This document shows positions 43,233-51,618 of a DNA stretch of 64,000 bases, piece by piece. Under the pieces are notes generated by a model. The model saw nothing but the letters and a program-made list of their open reading frames with translations. It was not told the DNA's origin and made no database searches. A program made the position numbers and the translations under genes. The DNA is from Pseudomonas simiae (GTDB lineage Bacteria > Pseudomonadota > Gammaproteobacteria > Pseudomonadales > Pseudomonadaceae). Numbering within the stretch: the stretch's first letter is position 1; each line of letters begins with the position of its first letter. The stretch lies in contig NZ_FOKB01000007.1 of the NCBI RefSeq assembly GCF_900111895.1, positions 1 through 64,000 on the forward strand. Direction: 5' to 3'.

Positions 43233-45758
43233 TTAGAGGCTGCGAGCAACCTGAACCTTCTCGAAGACTTCGATCTTGTCGCCAACCTTGACGTCGTTGT
43301 AGCTCTTGACGCCGATACCGCATTCCATGCCGGCACGTACTTCGGAAGCGTCATCCTTGAAGCGGCGCAGGGATTCCAGCTCGCCTTCGAAAATAACGAT
43401 GTCTTCACGCAGTACACGGATTGGACGGTTACGGTGCACAACACCTTCAACCACCATGCAACCGGCGATCGCGCCGAACTTCGGCGAGCGGAACACGTCA
43501 CGGACTTCGGCAATACCCAGGATGTTCTCCCGGACGTCGCTGCCAAGCATGCCGGTGAGGGCTTTCTTGACGTCTTCGATGATGTCGTAGATGACGTTGT
43601 AGTAACGCATGTCCAGGCCTTCCTGCTCGACGATCTTGCGAGCGCCAGCATCGGCACGCACATTGAAGCCGAACAGTACAGCGTTGGAAGCCAGTGCCAG
43701 GTTGGCGTCGGATTCGGTGATACCACCCACACCGCCACCGACAACGCGCACTTGCACTTCGTCGTTACCCAGGCCGTTCAAGGCGCCGTTCAACGCTTCG
43801 AGGGAACCACGTACGTCAGATTTGAGGACGATGTTAAGCGTCTTCTTCTCTTCCTGGCCCATGTTCTCGAAGATGTTTTCCAGCTTGCCGGCGTGAGCAC
43901 GGGCCAGTTTGACTTCGCGGAACTTGCCTTGACGGAACAGAGCCACTTCACGGGCTTTCTTCTCGTCGGCCACTACGCTCATCTCGTCGCCAGCGTCCGG
44001 GGTACCGTCCAGGCCGAGGATCTCGACCGGAATAGCTGGACCTGCTTCCTTGATTGGCTTGCCGTTCTCGTCGAGCATGGCACGTACACGGCCGTAGTTC
44101 GAACCGACCAGCACCATGTCGCCTTGGCGCAGGGTACCGTCTTGAACCAGCACGGTCGCAACCGGGCCACGGCCCTTATCGAGACGGGACTCAACCACAA
44201 CGCCACGGCCAGGAGCCGATGGAGTAGCAGTCAGTTCCAGAACCTCGGCTTGCAACAGAACGGCTTCGAGCAGTTCGTCAACGCCGGTACCCATCTTCGC
44301 GGAGACCGGTACGAATGGAGTGTCACCACCCCACTCTTCGGAAGTCACGCCGTGAACCGACAGTTCGCTACGGATGCGATCAAGATCGGCGCCCGGCTTG
44401 TCGATTTTGTTCACCGCAACAACCAGCGGAACGCCAGCTGCCTTGGCATGCTGAACGGCTTCGATGGTTTGTGGCATCACGCCGTCATCGGCTGCAACCA
44501 CCAGGATCACGATATCGGTTGCCTTGGCACCACGGGCACGCATCGCGGTAAACGCGGCGTGACCAGGGGTGTCGAGGAACGTCACCATGCCACGGTCAGT
44601 TTCAACGTGGTACGCACCGATGTGCTGGGTGATACCGCCGGCTTCGCCCGCAGCTACCTTGGCACGACGGATGTAGTCGAGCAGGGAAGTCTTACCGTGG
44701 TCAACGTGGCCCATTACGGTCACAACCGGTGCACGGGAAACGGCTTCACCTTCAAACTTCAGGGACTCGGCCAGGGAATCTTCCAGGGCGGTGTCGCTGA
44801 CCAGGGTCACTTTGTGGCCCAGCTCTTCAGCAACCAACTGGGCAGTTTCCTGATCCAGTACCTGGTTGATGGTGGCTGGCGTACCCAGCTTGAACATGAA
44901 CTTGATGATTTCAGCTGCCTTGACCGACATCTGTTGGGCGAGATCGCCAACAGTGATGGTCTCGCCGATCTTCACTTCACGCACGACAGGGCCGGTTGGG
45001 CTCTGGAAACCGTGGGCGTTGCGTTTTTTCAGCTTGGCCTTGCCGCGACCACCACGACGGAAGCCATCGCTTTCTTCGTCGGTAGTACGTGGAGCAACGC
45101 GTGGAGCAGGCGCTTTCTCTTTGACCGAGGCACGATGTGGAGCGTTTTTACGCTCGCCATCGCCGCCACCACCACGACGATTGTTATCGTCGGCACGTGG
45201 TTTGTCCGGACGACGAGGTTCGTCGCGCTTGCGAGCGTCTGCTGCAGGAGCAGGTGCGGCGGCAACCGGAGCGGCCTCACGCACAGCTTCAACAGGCGCA
45301 GCAGGTGCGGCGACCGCTTCAGTACCAGCAGGTTGCGCAGCAGCAGGCTGGCGACGCGCTTCTTCTTCGGCGCGACGCTTGGCTTCTTCTTCAGCCTTCT
45401 GACGAGCAGCATTTTCTACTGCGCGACGTTCTTCCAGTTCGCGTTTGCGCTCGGCTTCGATTTCTTCCGGGCTGCGCTGTACGAAGACTTTCTTCTTGCG
45501 TACTTCAACGCTGATGCTCTTGCTACCAGCAACACGCAGGGTGCTGGTGGTTTTGCGCTGCAATGTAATCTTGCGCGGTTCTTCCACTTTCGCCTTGTGG
45601 CTGCTCTTCAAGTGAGTCAGCAAAGACTGCTTCTCACTGTCGCTCACACCTTCGTCGGCGGCGGTGTGCGGCAGACCTGCCTCACGCATCTGCTGCAACA
45701 GGCGCTCTACCGGTGTTTTGACCTCATCGGCCAGTTGTTTCACCGTGACTTGCGTCAT
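43233..45758 (-). CDS. infB: Translation initiation factor IF-2
   Basis: An 841-residue GTPase that brings initiator tRNA to the ribosome. The N-terminal region is a basic/acidic repeat-rich tail (about residues 80-250, many E/A/R). The G domain has GHVDHGKTSLLDYIRR, DTPGHAAF and NKID. IF2 C-terminal domains follow. The tail has strong low-complexity base bias but the frame is unbroken. It is 27 bases from nusA. Confidence 0.97.
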   Translation of the reverse strand: MTQVTVKQLADEVKTPVERLLQQMREAGLPHTAADEGVSDSEKQSLLTHLKSSHKAKVEEPRKITLQRKTTSTLRVAGSKSISVEVRKKKVFVQRSPEEIEAERKRELEERRAVENAARQKAEEEAKRRAEEEARRQPAAAQPAGTEAVAAPAAPVEAVREAAPVAAAPAPAADARKRDEPRRPDKPRADDNNRRGGGGDGERKNAPHRASVKEKAPAPRVAPRTTDEESDGFRRGGRGKAKLKKRNAHGFQSPTGPVVREVKIGETITVGDLAQQMSVKAAEIIKFMFKLGTPATINQVLDQETAQLVAEELGHKVTLVSDTALEDSLAESLKFEGEAVSRAPVVTVMGHVDHGKTSLLDYIRRAKVAAGEAGGITQHIGAYHVETDRGMVTFLDTPGHAAFTAMRARGAKATDIVILVVAADDGVMPQTIEAVQHAKAAGVPLVVAVNKIDKPGADLDRIRSELSVHGVTSEEWGGDTPFVPVSAKMGTGVDELLEAVLLQAEVLELTATPSAPGRGVVVESRLDKGRGPVATVLVQDGTLRQGDMVLVGSNYGRVRAMLDENGKPIKEAGPAIPVEILGLDGTPDAGDEMSVVADEKKAREVALFRQGKFREVKLARAHAGKLENIFENMGQEEKKTLNIVLKSDVRGSLEALNGALNGLGNDEVQVRVVGGGVGGITESDANLALASNAVLFGFNVRADAGARKIVEQEGLDMRYYNVIYDIIEDVKKALTGMLGSDVRENILGIAEVRDVFRSPKFGAIAGCMVVEGVVHRNRPIRVLREDIVIFEGELESLRRFKDDASEVRAGMECGIGVKSYNDVKVGDKIEVFEKVQVARSL

Positions 45759-45785
45759 GCACTTCTCTCCTCAGGCCGCGCCTAG

Positions 45786-47267
45786 TTACTCGAACCAATG
45801 GGCTCGGGCGGCCATGATCAACTTGCCGGCACGATCATCGTCAATGCCGTCGATGTCGAGCAGATCGTCAATAGACTGCTCGGCCAGGTCTTCGCGGGTA
45901 ATTACGCCGCGCACCGCCAGTTCCATCGCCAAATCCTTGTCCATACCCTCAAGCGAGAGCAGGTCTTCGGCCGGATGGGCGTCTGCCAGCTTTTCCTCAG
46001 TAGCGATGGCTTTAGTCAACAAACGATCCTTGGCCCGAGCGCGAAGCTCGTTGACGGTGTCTTCGTCAAAGCCGTCGATGTTGAGCATTTCTTCCAACGG
46101 TACGTAGGCAATCTCTTCCAGGCTGGTGAAGCCTTCATCTACCAGCACCTGCGCCAGGTCTTCATCGACTTCCAGCTCTTCGATAAAGTTGCGCAGGATG
46201 TCACCGGTTTCAGCTTGCTGCTTAGCCTGGATGTCCGATTCGGTCATCACGTTCAGGGTCCAACCGGTCAGTTGGCTGGCCAGACGCACGTTCTGACCAC
46301 CACGACCAATGGCCTGAGCCAGATTGTCTGCGCCAACGGCGATGTCCATTGCATGGGCATCCTCGTCAACGATAATTGCCGCCACTTCAGCCGGCGACAT
46401 GGCGTTGATCACGAACTGCGCCGGGTTATCGTCCCACAGGACGATGTCCACACGCTCACCGCCCAACTCGCCCGACACTGCCTGGACGCGCGAACCGCGC
46501 ATACCAATGCAAGCACCTTGCGGGTCGATGCGTTTGTCCTTGGAACGGACCGCGATCTTGGCGCGCGAACCCGGGTCGCGGGACGCAGCCATGACTTCGA
46601 TCAGGCCTTCGGCGATTTCCGGCACTTCGATACGGAACAGCTCGATCAGCATTTCCGGCGCGGTACGCGACAGGATCAACTGAGGGCCGCGGTTCTCGGT
46701 GCGGATTTCCTTGAGCAGCGCACGCAGGCGCACGCCGACACGGAAGGTTTCGCGAGAAATGATGTCTTCGCGGGCCAGCAACGCTTCGGCGTTGTTGCCC
46801 AGGTCGACGATCACGTTGTCGCGGGTGACTTTTTTCACGGTGCCGGAGATGATTTCACCCAGGCGCTCGCGATAAGCGTCAACGACTTGAGCGCGCTCGG
46901 CTTCGCGAACCTTCTGCACAATGACCTGCTTGGCGGTCTGTGCAGCAATACGGCCGAATTCGATCGATTCGATCTTTTCTTCGACGACATCACCGACCTT
47001 GGCGCCAGGATGCGTTTGCGCAACCTTGCTTGGCCAGGTTTCGATCGCCGGATCATCAAGATCGGCTTCTTCGACGACCGTCCAGCGACGGAAAGTCTCA
47101 TAGGCACCGGTGTGGCGGTTGATTTCCACACGCAGATCAACTTCGTCTTCAAAACGCTTTTTGGTAGCAGTGGCCAGGGCCAGCTCCAACGCTTCAAAAA
47201 TCACGTTTGCCGGTACGCCCTTTTCATTGGATACCGACTCAACAACCAGCAGTACTTCTTTGCTCAT
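45786..47267 (-). CDS. nusA: Transcription termination/antitermination factor NusA
   Basis: A 493-residue elongation factor that binds RNA polymerase and acts in pausing, termination and rRNA antitermination at boxA/boxB. N-terminal domain, S1, KH1 and KH2 (AIGRGGQNVRLASQLTG), then two acidic repeats (residues about 360-490) that contact the polymerase. ATG at 47267 (MSKEVLLVV) is the conserved start. An in-frame start seven codons upstream is rejected. Confidence 0.97.
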   Translation of the reverse strand: MSKEVLLVVESVSNEKGVPANVIFEALELALATATKKRFEDEVDLRVEINRHTGAYETFRRWTVVEEADLDDPAIETWPSKVAQTHPGAKVGDVVEEKIESIEFGRIAAQTAKQVIVQKVREAERAQVVDAYRERLGEIISGTVKKVTRDNVIVDLGNNAEALLAREDIISRETFRVGVRLRALLKEIRTENRGPQLILSRTAPEMLIELFRIEVPEIAEGLIEVMAASRDPGSRAKIAVRSKDKRIDPQGACIGMRGSRVQAVSGELGGERVDIVLWDDNPAQFVINAMSPAEVAAIIVDEDAHAMDIAVGADNLAQAIGRGGQNVRLASQLTGWTLNVMTESDIQAKQQAETGDILRNFIEELEVDEDLAQVLVDEGFTSLEEIAYVPLEEMLNIDGFDEDTVNELRARAKDRLLTKAIATEEKLADAHPAEDLLSLEGMDKDLAMELAVRGVITREDLAEQSIDDLLDIDGIDDDRAGKLIMAARAHWFE

Positions 47268-47314
47268 CGTACGCCTCGCCTTTCGCAAGCCATTGGATCC
47301 GCGGGATCCGCGTC

Positions 47315-47773
47315 TCAGTCAAAACTGGGAATAATGTTGGCCTTGTCGATCATATCGATCGGCAACAGGAATTCATGGTCTTCTACCTGCACCACGACAT
47401 CCTGTTCTTCTACACCGCGCAGAAGGCCCTGAAAGTTGCGTCGCCCTTCAAAGGGAGACCGCAGCTTGATCTTCACTTGTTCACCGGCAAATTTTGCAAA
47501 CTGATCAATAGTGAACAGTGGGCGCTCCATGCCTGGCGAGGAAACTTCGAGGGTGTATTCAACGGAGATTGGATCTTCAACATCCAGGACACCGCTGATC
47601 TGACGGCTGACAATGGCACAATCGTCCACCAGCACGCCGCCCTCTTTATCGATATAAACGCGCAACATTGAGTGGCGACCTTGAGCCGAAAACTCAATAC
47701 CCCAGCATTCATAGCCTAGGGCCACGACCACCGGGGCCAACAAGGCCTGCAACTCTTCTAGCTTGCTCGACAC
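47315..47773 (-). CDS. rimP: Ribosome maturation factor RimP
   Basis: A 152-residue factor for 30S assembly, first protein gene of the rimP-nusA-infB operon. The conserved start (SSKLEELQALLAP) and the core GYECWGIEF and LRVYIDKEGGV are present. GTG at 47773 is preceded by GAGGGGG. A start 21 codons upstream would read through a terminator hairpin and adds unconserved sequence. Confidence 0.95.
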   Translation of the reverse strand: MSSKLEELQALLAPVVVALGYECWGIEFSAQGRHSMLRVYIDKEGGVLVDDCAIVSRQISGVLDVEDPISVEYTLEVSSPGMERPLFTIDQFAKFAGEQVKIKLRSPFEGRRNFQGLLRGVEEQDVVVQVEDHEFLLPIDMIDKANIIPSFD

Positions 47774-47813
47774 CTGAACCCCCTCGTGCATGTATGTGCA
47801 TGCTGTGCAAAAT

Positions 47814-47836
47814 AAAAAAATGGGCGAAACGCCCAT
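47814..47836 (-). terminator. Intrinsic terminator 40 bases before rimP
   Basis: ATGGGCG (47820-47826) pairs with CGCCCAT (47830-47836). The complement of 47814-47820 gives seven T on the minus strand. It is the second terminator between tRNA-fMet and rimP. Confidence 0.88.
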
Positions 47837-47881
47837 CCTTGAAACGCCGTCGAACAGCGGCGTTGAAAGTGTCCAGCTAAC

Positions 47882-47903
47882 AAAAAGCCCCTTAAAAGGG
47901 GCT
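47882..47903 (-). terminator. Intrinsic terminator after tRNA-fMet
   Basis: AGCCCCTT (47886-47893) pairs with AAGGGGCT (47896-47903), followed by five T on the minus strand (complement of 47882-47886). It starts 11 bases past the tRNA 3' end. Confidence 0.88.
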
Positions 47904-47913
47904 CCGCTAAAAC

Positions 47914-47990
<77 letters not shown>

Positions 47991-48057
47991 ACAAAGCTGG
48001 GGCGGAAGTATACGACCGATCCCTTACAGGGTCAATGTAACCTTCCACCTACAAGAA

Positions 48058-48075
48058 AGCCCGCAACAGCGGGCT
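48058..48075 (-). terminator. Hairpin between tRNA-Leu and tRNA-fMet
   Basis: AGCCCGC (48058-48064) pairs with GCGGGCT (48069-48075), with TTTCTT following on the minus strand. It ends the tRNA-Leu transcript at least in part. Confidence 0.75.
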
Positions 48076-48086
48076 CTCCTGATAAT

Positions 48087-48172
48087 TGGTACCGAGAAGG
48101 GGACTCGAACCCCTACACCCTATGGGCACAACCACCTCAAGGTTGCGTGTCTACCAATTCCACCACCTCGGC
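48087..48172 (-). tRNA. tRNA-Leu (GAG)
   Basis: An 86-base class II tRNA on the minus strand with a long variable arm and encoded CCA. The anticodon loop reads TTGAGGT (GAG), reading CUC/CUU codons. It lies 22 bases after secG, as in many gammaproteobacteria. Confidence 0.95.
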
Positions 48173-48194
48173 AATACAGCGTTTACAACCCTTC

Positions 48195-48578
48195 TTACTT
48201 CTGCTCTTGAGCTGGAGGTACGTCAGTCGCTGGAGTAGCCGACTTTTGCTCTTGAAGCACCGGGACATCATCAGAAGCCGGTTTTGCTTTTGGTACTTCC
48301 AACACTGCTGGGTTTGGGAGACCTACTTGAGTCAGCACATGAGCTTTCTCTTTAGCAAAGTAACCTAACCCCAAGCTGGTTATGAAGAAACCGGCGGCAA
48401 GTATAGCAGTAAACTTACTAAGAAAGGTAGAGGAACCTTGGCTTCCGAACACAGTATTTGAAGCACCTGCACCGAAAGACGCACCAGCATCCGCACCTTT
48501 ACCCTGTTGCAACAAAACCAGGGCAACTACGCCCAGGGCAGCCAACAGATGAAAAACGACTACGACTGTTTCCAGCAT
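48195..48578 (-). CDS. secG: Protein translocase subunit SecG
   Basis: A 127-residue two-helix inner-membrane protein that aids SecYE. The first helix starts MLETVVVVFHLL. The conserved GKGADAGASFG lies between the helices. The tail after residue 90 is a proline/alanine/glutamine-rich extension with a repeated QEQK. The ATG at 48578 is chosen for the conserved start. It is four bases after tpiA. Confidence 0.94.
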   Translation of the reverse strand: MLETVVVVFHLLAALGVVALVLLQQGKGADAGASFGAGASNTVFGSQGSSTFLSKFTAILAAGFFITSLGLGYFAKEKAHVLTQVGLPNPAVLEVPKAKPASDDVPVLQEQKSATPATDVPPAQEQK

Positions 48579-48582
48579 TTTC

Positions 48583-49338
48583 TCAGTTTCCCGCGGCGCG
48601 ACAGATCGCACCGAACTCATCTGCATTCAGGGAAGCTCCACCAATGAGCCCCCCATCGATATCCGGCATGCCGAACAGTTCGACCGCATTGGCCGCCTTC
48701 ACGCTGCCGCCGTATAGAAGACGCACACCTTGTGCGACTTCAGAATTCTCTGCCGCCAACTGCGCGCGGATGGCTGCGTGCACATCCTGCGCCTGTTGCG
48801 GTGTAGCAGTCAGCCCGGTGCCAATGGCCCAGACCGGCTCGTAAGCAATCACTGCCTTTGCAAACGCACCAACACCCAGCTCCTCGATGATGCTGCCCAG
48901 CTGACGCGAGACAACTTCAAGAGTCTTGCCCGATTCGCGCTGCTCCAGGGTCTCCCCTATGCACAACACCGGAATCAAGCCACAAGCCTGTGCCGCTGCG
49001 AACTTGCGATTGAGTGTCCCATCACGCTCGCCCATCATCTGACGGCGCTCGGAGTGCCCGACAAGCACATAGGAACAACCCGCATCGACCAACTGACTCG
49101 GTGAAATCTCACCCGTCAACGCACCTTGCATCGGCTCCACCGCAGAGTTCTGCGCGCCGACCTGGATCGACTTGCCTTTCAAGCCATCAACCACTTGGTT
49201 GATATGCAAGCAAGGTGGGAACACCGCGACATCAACCCCGCTCGGCAAGGCCAAGTGACGAAGGCCATTGATCAGCTCAGCGACACTGGCGCGGGTACCG
49301 TGCATCTTCCAGTTACCAGCTACCATAGTGCGACGCAT
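48583..49338 (-). CDS. tpiA: Triose-phosphate isomerase
   Basis: A 251-residue TIM barrel that interconverts dihydroxyacetone phosphate and glyceraldehyde-3-phosphate. It has the N-terminal GNWKMHG, the catalytic histidine in LVGHSERR, and the catalytic glutamate in AYEPVWAIGTG. Between glmM and secG. Confidence 0.97.
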   Translation of the reverse strand: MRRTMVAGNWKMHGTRASVAELINGLRHLALPSGVDVAVFPPCLHINQVVDGLKGKSIQVGAQNSAVEPMQGALTGEISPSQLVDAGCSYVLVGHSERRQMMGERDGTLNRKFAAAQACGLIPVLCIGETLEQRESGKTLEVVSRQLGSIIEELGVGAFAKAVIAYEPVWAIGTGLTATPQQAQDVHAAIRAQLAAENSEVAQGVRLLYGGSVKAANAVELFGMPDIDGGLIGGASLNADEFGAICRAAGN

Positions 49339-49404
49339 GCTGTACCTCGTCGGTCAAAGTGGGCGCAGATGTTACCCAACCACATCACCACTGGCAAGCC
49401 GAAT

Positions 49405-50742
49405 TCAGGCGCAAACTTCAGTTACCAGTTTTGCCAGGTCTTCAGCGTGTGCGCGAACCTGTGTTTCATCGTCACCTTCGACCATGACACGCACCAGAGG
49501 CTCTGTGCCGGACTTGCGCAACAACACGCGGCCACGCCCAGCCATAGCAAGGGTCACGCGCTCGCACGCCTCTTTGACAGCAGGGTGCTCAATCGGGTTT
49601 TCGCCGCCGGAGAAGCGCACGTTGAGCAGAACTTGAGGACACTTACGCAACGCCTGACGCGATTGGGCCAAGCTTTCCCCGCGAGCCCGCAGAGCCATCA
49701 ATACCTGCAGCGCTGCAATGATCGCATCGCCGGTAGTCGTGTGCTGGAAGCAAACCACATGCCCGGAGTTCTCACCACCGATCAGCCAGTTGCGCTCCAG
49801 CAGCTCAGCGATGACGTAACGGTCACCTACATTTGCGCGAACAAAAGGAATGCCCAGATCCGAAAGGGCCAGCTCCAACCCTAGGTTGCTCATCAAAGTC
49901 CCGACAACACCACCTTGCAGCCTGTCACGCTCATGCAAGTCACGAGCGATGATGAACAGCAGCTCATCACCATCAACGATTGCGCCGGTATGATCGACCA
50001 TAAGCACCCGATCGCCATCGCCATCGAAAGCAATACCCAGATCAGCATGCTCAGCCAAGACAGCGGCCTGCAATTGCCCCATATGGGTTGAGCCGCAGTT
50101 TTCGTTGATGTTCAAGCCATCAGGTTGACCCGACAAAACAGTTACCTGCGCACCCAGCTCCTTGAACACGCTTGGCGCCACCTTATAGGTCGCCCCATGA
50201 GCGCAGTCGACAACAAGCTTCAGGCCGGCAAAACTGGTGCTGCTCGGCACACTGCTTTTGCAGAACTCGATATATCGGCCTGAGGCGTCATTGATACGCG
50301 ACACCTTGCCCAGCTTGCTGGACTCAACCACCGTCATCGGTGCATCCAGCAACTCTTCGATCATCAACTCGATCTCGTCCGGCAGCTTGGTGCCCTGGCC
50401 CGAGAAAAATTTGATGCCATTGTCATCATGCGGGTTGTGCGAGGCACTGATCACAATACCGGCCTCAGCGTGGAAGGTACGCGTCAGGTAAGCGATCGCC
50501 GGCGTCGGCATTGGGCCCAGCAACAGGACATCAGCACCTGCAGCGGATAGACCCGCCTCGAGCGCAGACTCAAACATGTAGCCCGAGATGCGAGTGTCCT
50601 TACCCACCAGGATGCGGCACGCGCCCATGCTGCGGAACGCCATACCAGCTGCCCAACCCAGCTTAAGCATGAAATCAGGAGTGATCGGAAATTCGCCGAC
50701 CCGACCACGGATGCCGTCGGTACCAAAGTATTTTTTAGTCAT
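49405..50742 (-). CDS. glmM: Phosphoglucosamine mutase
   Basis: A 445-residue enzyme that converts glucosamine-6-phosphate to glucosamine-1-phosphate for peptidoglycan and LPS. The phosphoserine loop is ISASHNPHDDNGIKFF, and the metal loop is AFDGDGDRVLMVD. C-terminal RKSGTEPLVRVMVEG binds phosphate. Follows folP after 16 bases. Confidence 0.97.
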   Translation of the reverse strand: MTKKYFGTDGIRGRVGEFPITPDFMLKLGWAAGMAFRSMGACRILVGKDTRISGYMFESALEAGLSAAGADVLLLGPMPTPAIAYLTRTFHAEAGIVISASHNPHDDNGIKFFSGQGTKLPDEIELMIEELLDAPMTVVESSKLGKVSRINDASGRYIEFCKSSVPSSTSFAGLKLVVDCAHGATYKVAPSVFKELGAQVTVLSGQPDGLNINENCGSTHMGQLQAAVLAEHADLGIAFDGDGDRVLMVDHTGAIVDGDELLFIIARDLHERDRLQGGVVGTLMSNLGLELALSDLGIPFVRANVGDRYVIAELLERNWLIGGENSGHVVCFQHTTTGDAIIAALQVLMALRARGESLAQSRQALRKCPQVLLNVRFSGGENPIEHPAVKEACERVTLAMAGRGRVLLRKSGTEPLVRVMVEGDDETQVRAHAEDLAKLVTEVCA

Positions 50743-50758
50743 AAGTGCTCCATCATTC

Positions 50759-51610
50759 TTATTCGGCTGATTCTACCGCGGCAATCATACGCACTACATC
50801 CACCGTCTCGGCAACATCATGCACACGTAATATTCGCGCGCCCTTGGTCACTGCAAGCGCCGCCAGCGCAAGACCACCGTACAAGCGCTCCCCCACCGGT
50901 CGATTCAGAGCCAGGCCAATCATGCTCTTGCGTGAAACGCCGACCAACAGAGGGCGACCCAACGCATGCAGGGATTCCATATGCTTGAACAGGCTTAGAT
51001 TATGCTGCAGGGTCTTGGCGAAGCCGAAACCGGGATCAAGGATGATCTTTTCTGCGGCAATTCCCGCGACAGCGCATTGAGCGACTCGCTCAGCAAGAAA
51101 ACCACTCACTTCACCAACAAGATCGTCGTAGTGAGGGCAGTCCTGCATATTGCCGGGCTCTCCCAGCATATGCATCAAGCACACCGGCAACCCGGTTGCC
51201 GCAGCAGCATCAAGGGCCCCGTCACGCTGAAGGGAGCGCACATCGTTGATCAACCCCGCCCCAAGGCGCACAGTTTCGCGCATCACGGCCGGCGTCGACG
51301 TATCAACCGAGATGATCACATCCAGTTCACGCGCAATACGCTCGACAATCGGCGCGACCCTCTCCAGCTCTTCCAAGGGAGATACCACGCGAGCGCCAGG
51401 ACGGGTCGATTCGCCCCCGACATCAATCAGGGTCGCCCCTGCCGCAACCATTGCTTCAGCATGACGCAATGCAGCATCGAGCTGGCTGAATCGGCCGCCA
51501 TCGGAAAAGGAGTCGGGAGTTACATTAAGAATGCCCATGACATGCGTATGGGCCAAATCAAGAACCCGGTTGCCGCAAGGCAACCGGGTGGAGGACAACA
51601 CAGAAGTCAT
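50759..51610 (-). CDS. folP: Dihydropteroate synthase
   Basis: A 283-residue TIM-barrel enzyme that joins p-aminobenzoate to the pterin made by FolK (26523-27008). It is the target of sulfonamides. Signatures are GILNVTPDSFSDGG and DVGGESTRPGA. It follows ftsH after 8 bases. The chromosomal housekeeping gene, not a sul resistance gene, judged from context and length. Confidence 0.96.
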   Translation of the reverse strand: MTSVLSSTRLPCGNRVLDLAHTHVMGILNVTPDSFSDGGRFSQLDAALRHAEAMVAAGATLIDVGGESTRPGARVVSPLEELERVAPIVERIARELDVIISVDTSTPAVMRETVRLGAGLINDVRSLQRDGALDAAAATGLPVCLMHMLGEPGNMQDCPHYDDLVGEVSGFLAERVAQCAVAGIAAEKIILDPGFGFAKTLQHNLSLFKHMESLHALGRPLLVGVSRKSMIGLALNRPVGERLYGGLALAALAVTKGARILRVHDVAETVDVVRMIAAVESAE

Positions 51611-51618
51611 TTCAAACC

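Noticed and set aside
45029..45412. Low-complexity region in infB as a repeat array or minisatellite
   Set aside because: The repeated bases encode the normal charged N-terminal tail of IF-2 with no exact repeat unit.
43197..45785. An 862-codon open frame antisense to infB, and a 544-codon frame antisense to nusA (45798-47432)
   Set aside because: Both mirror conserved genes on the other strand, start without ribosome-binding sites and show low-complexity composition.
50759..51610. Sulfonamide-resistance dihydropteroate synthase
   Set aside because: It sits in the conserved ftsH-folP-glmM block with normal housekeeping motifs.
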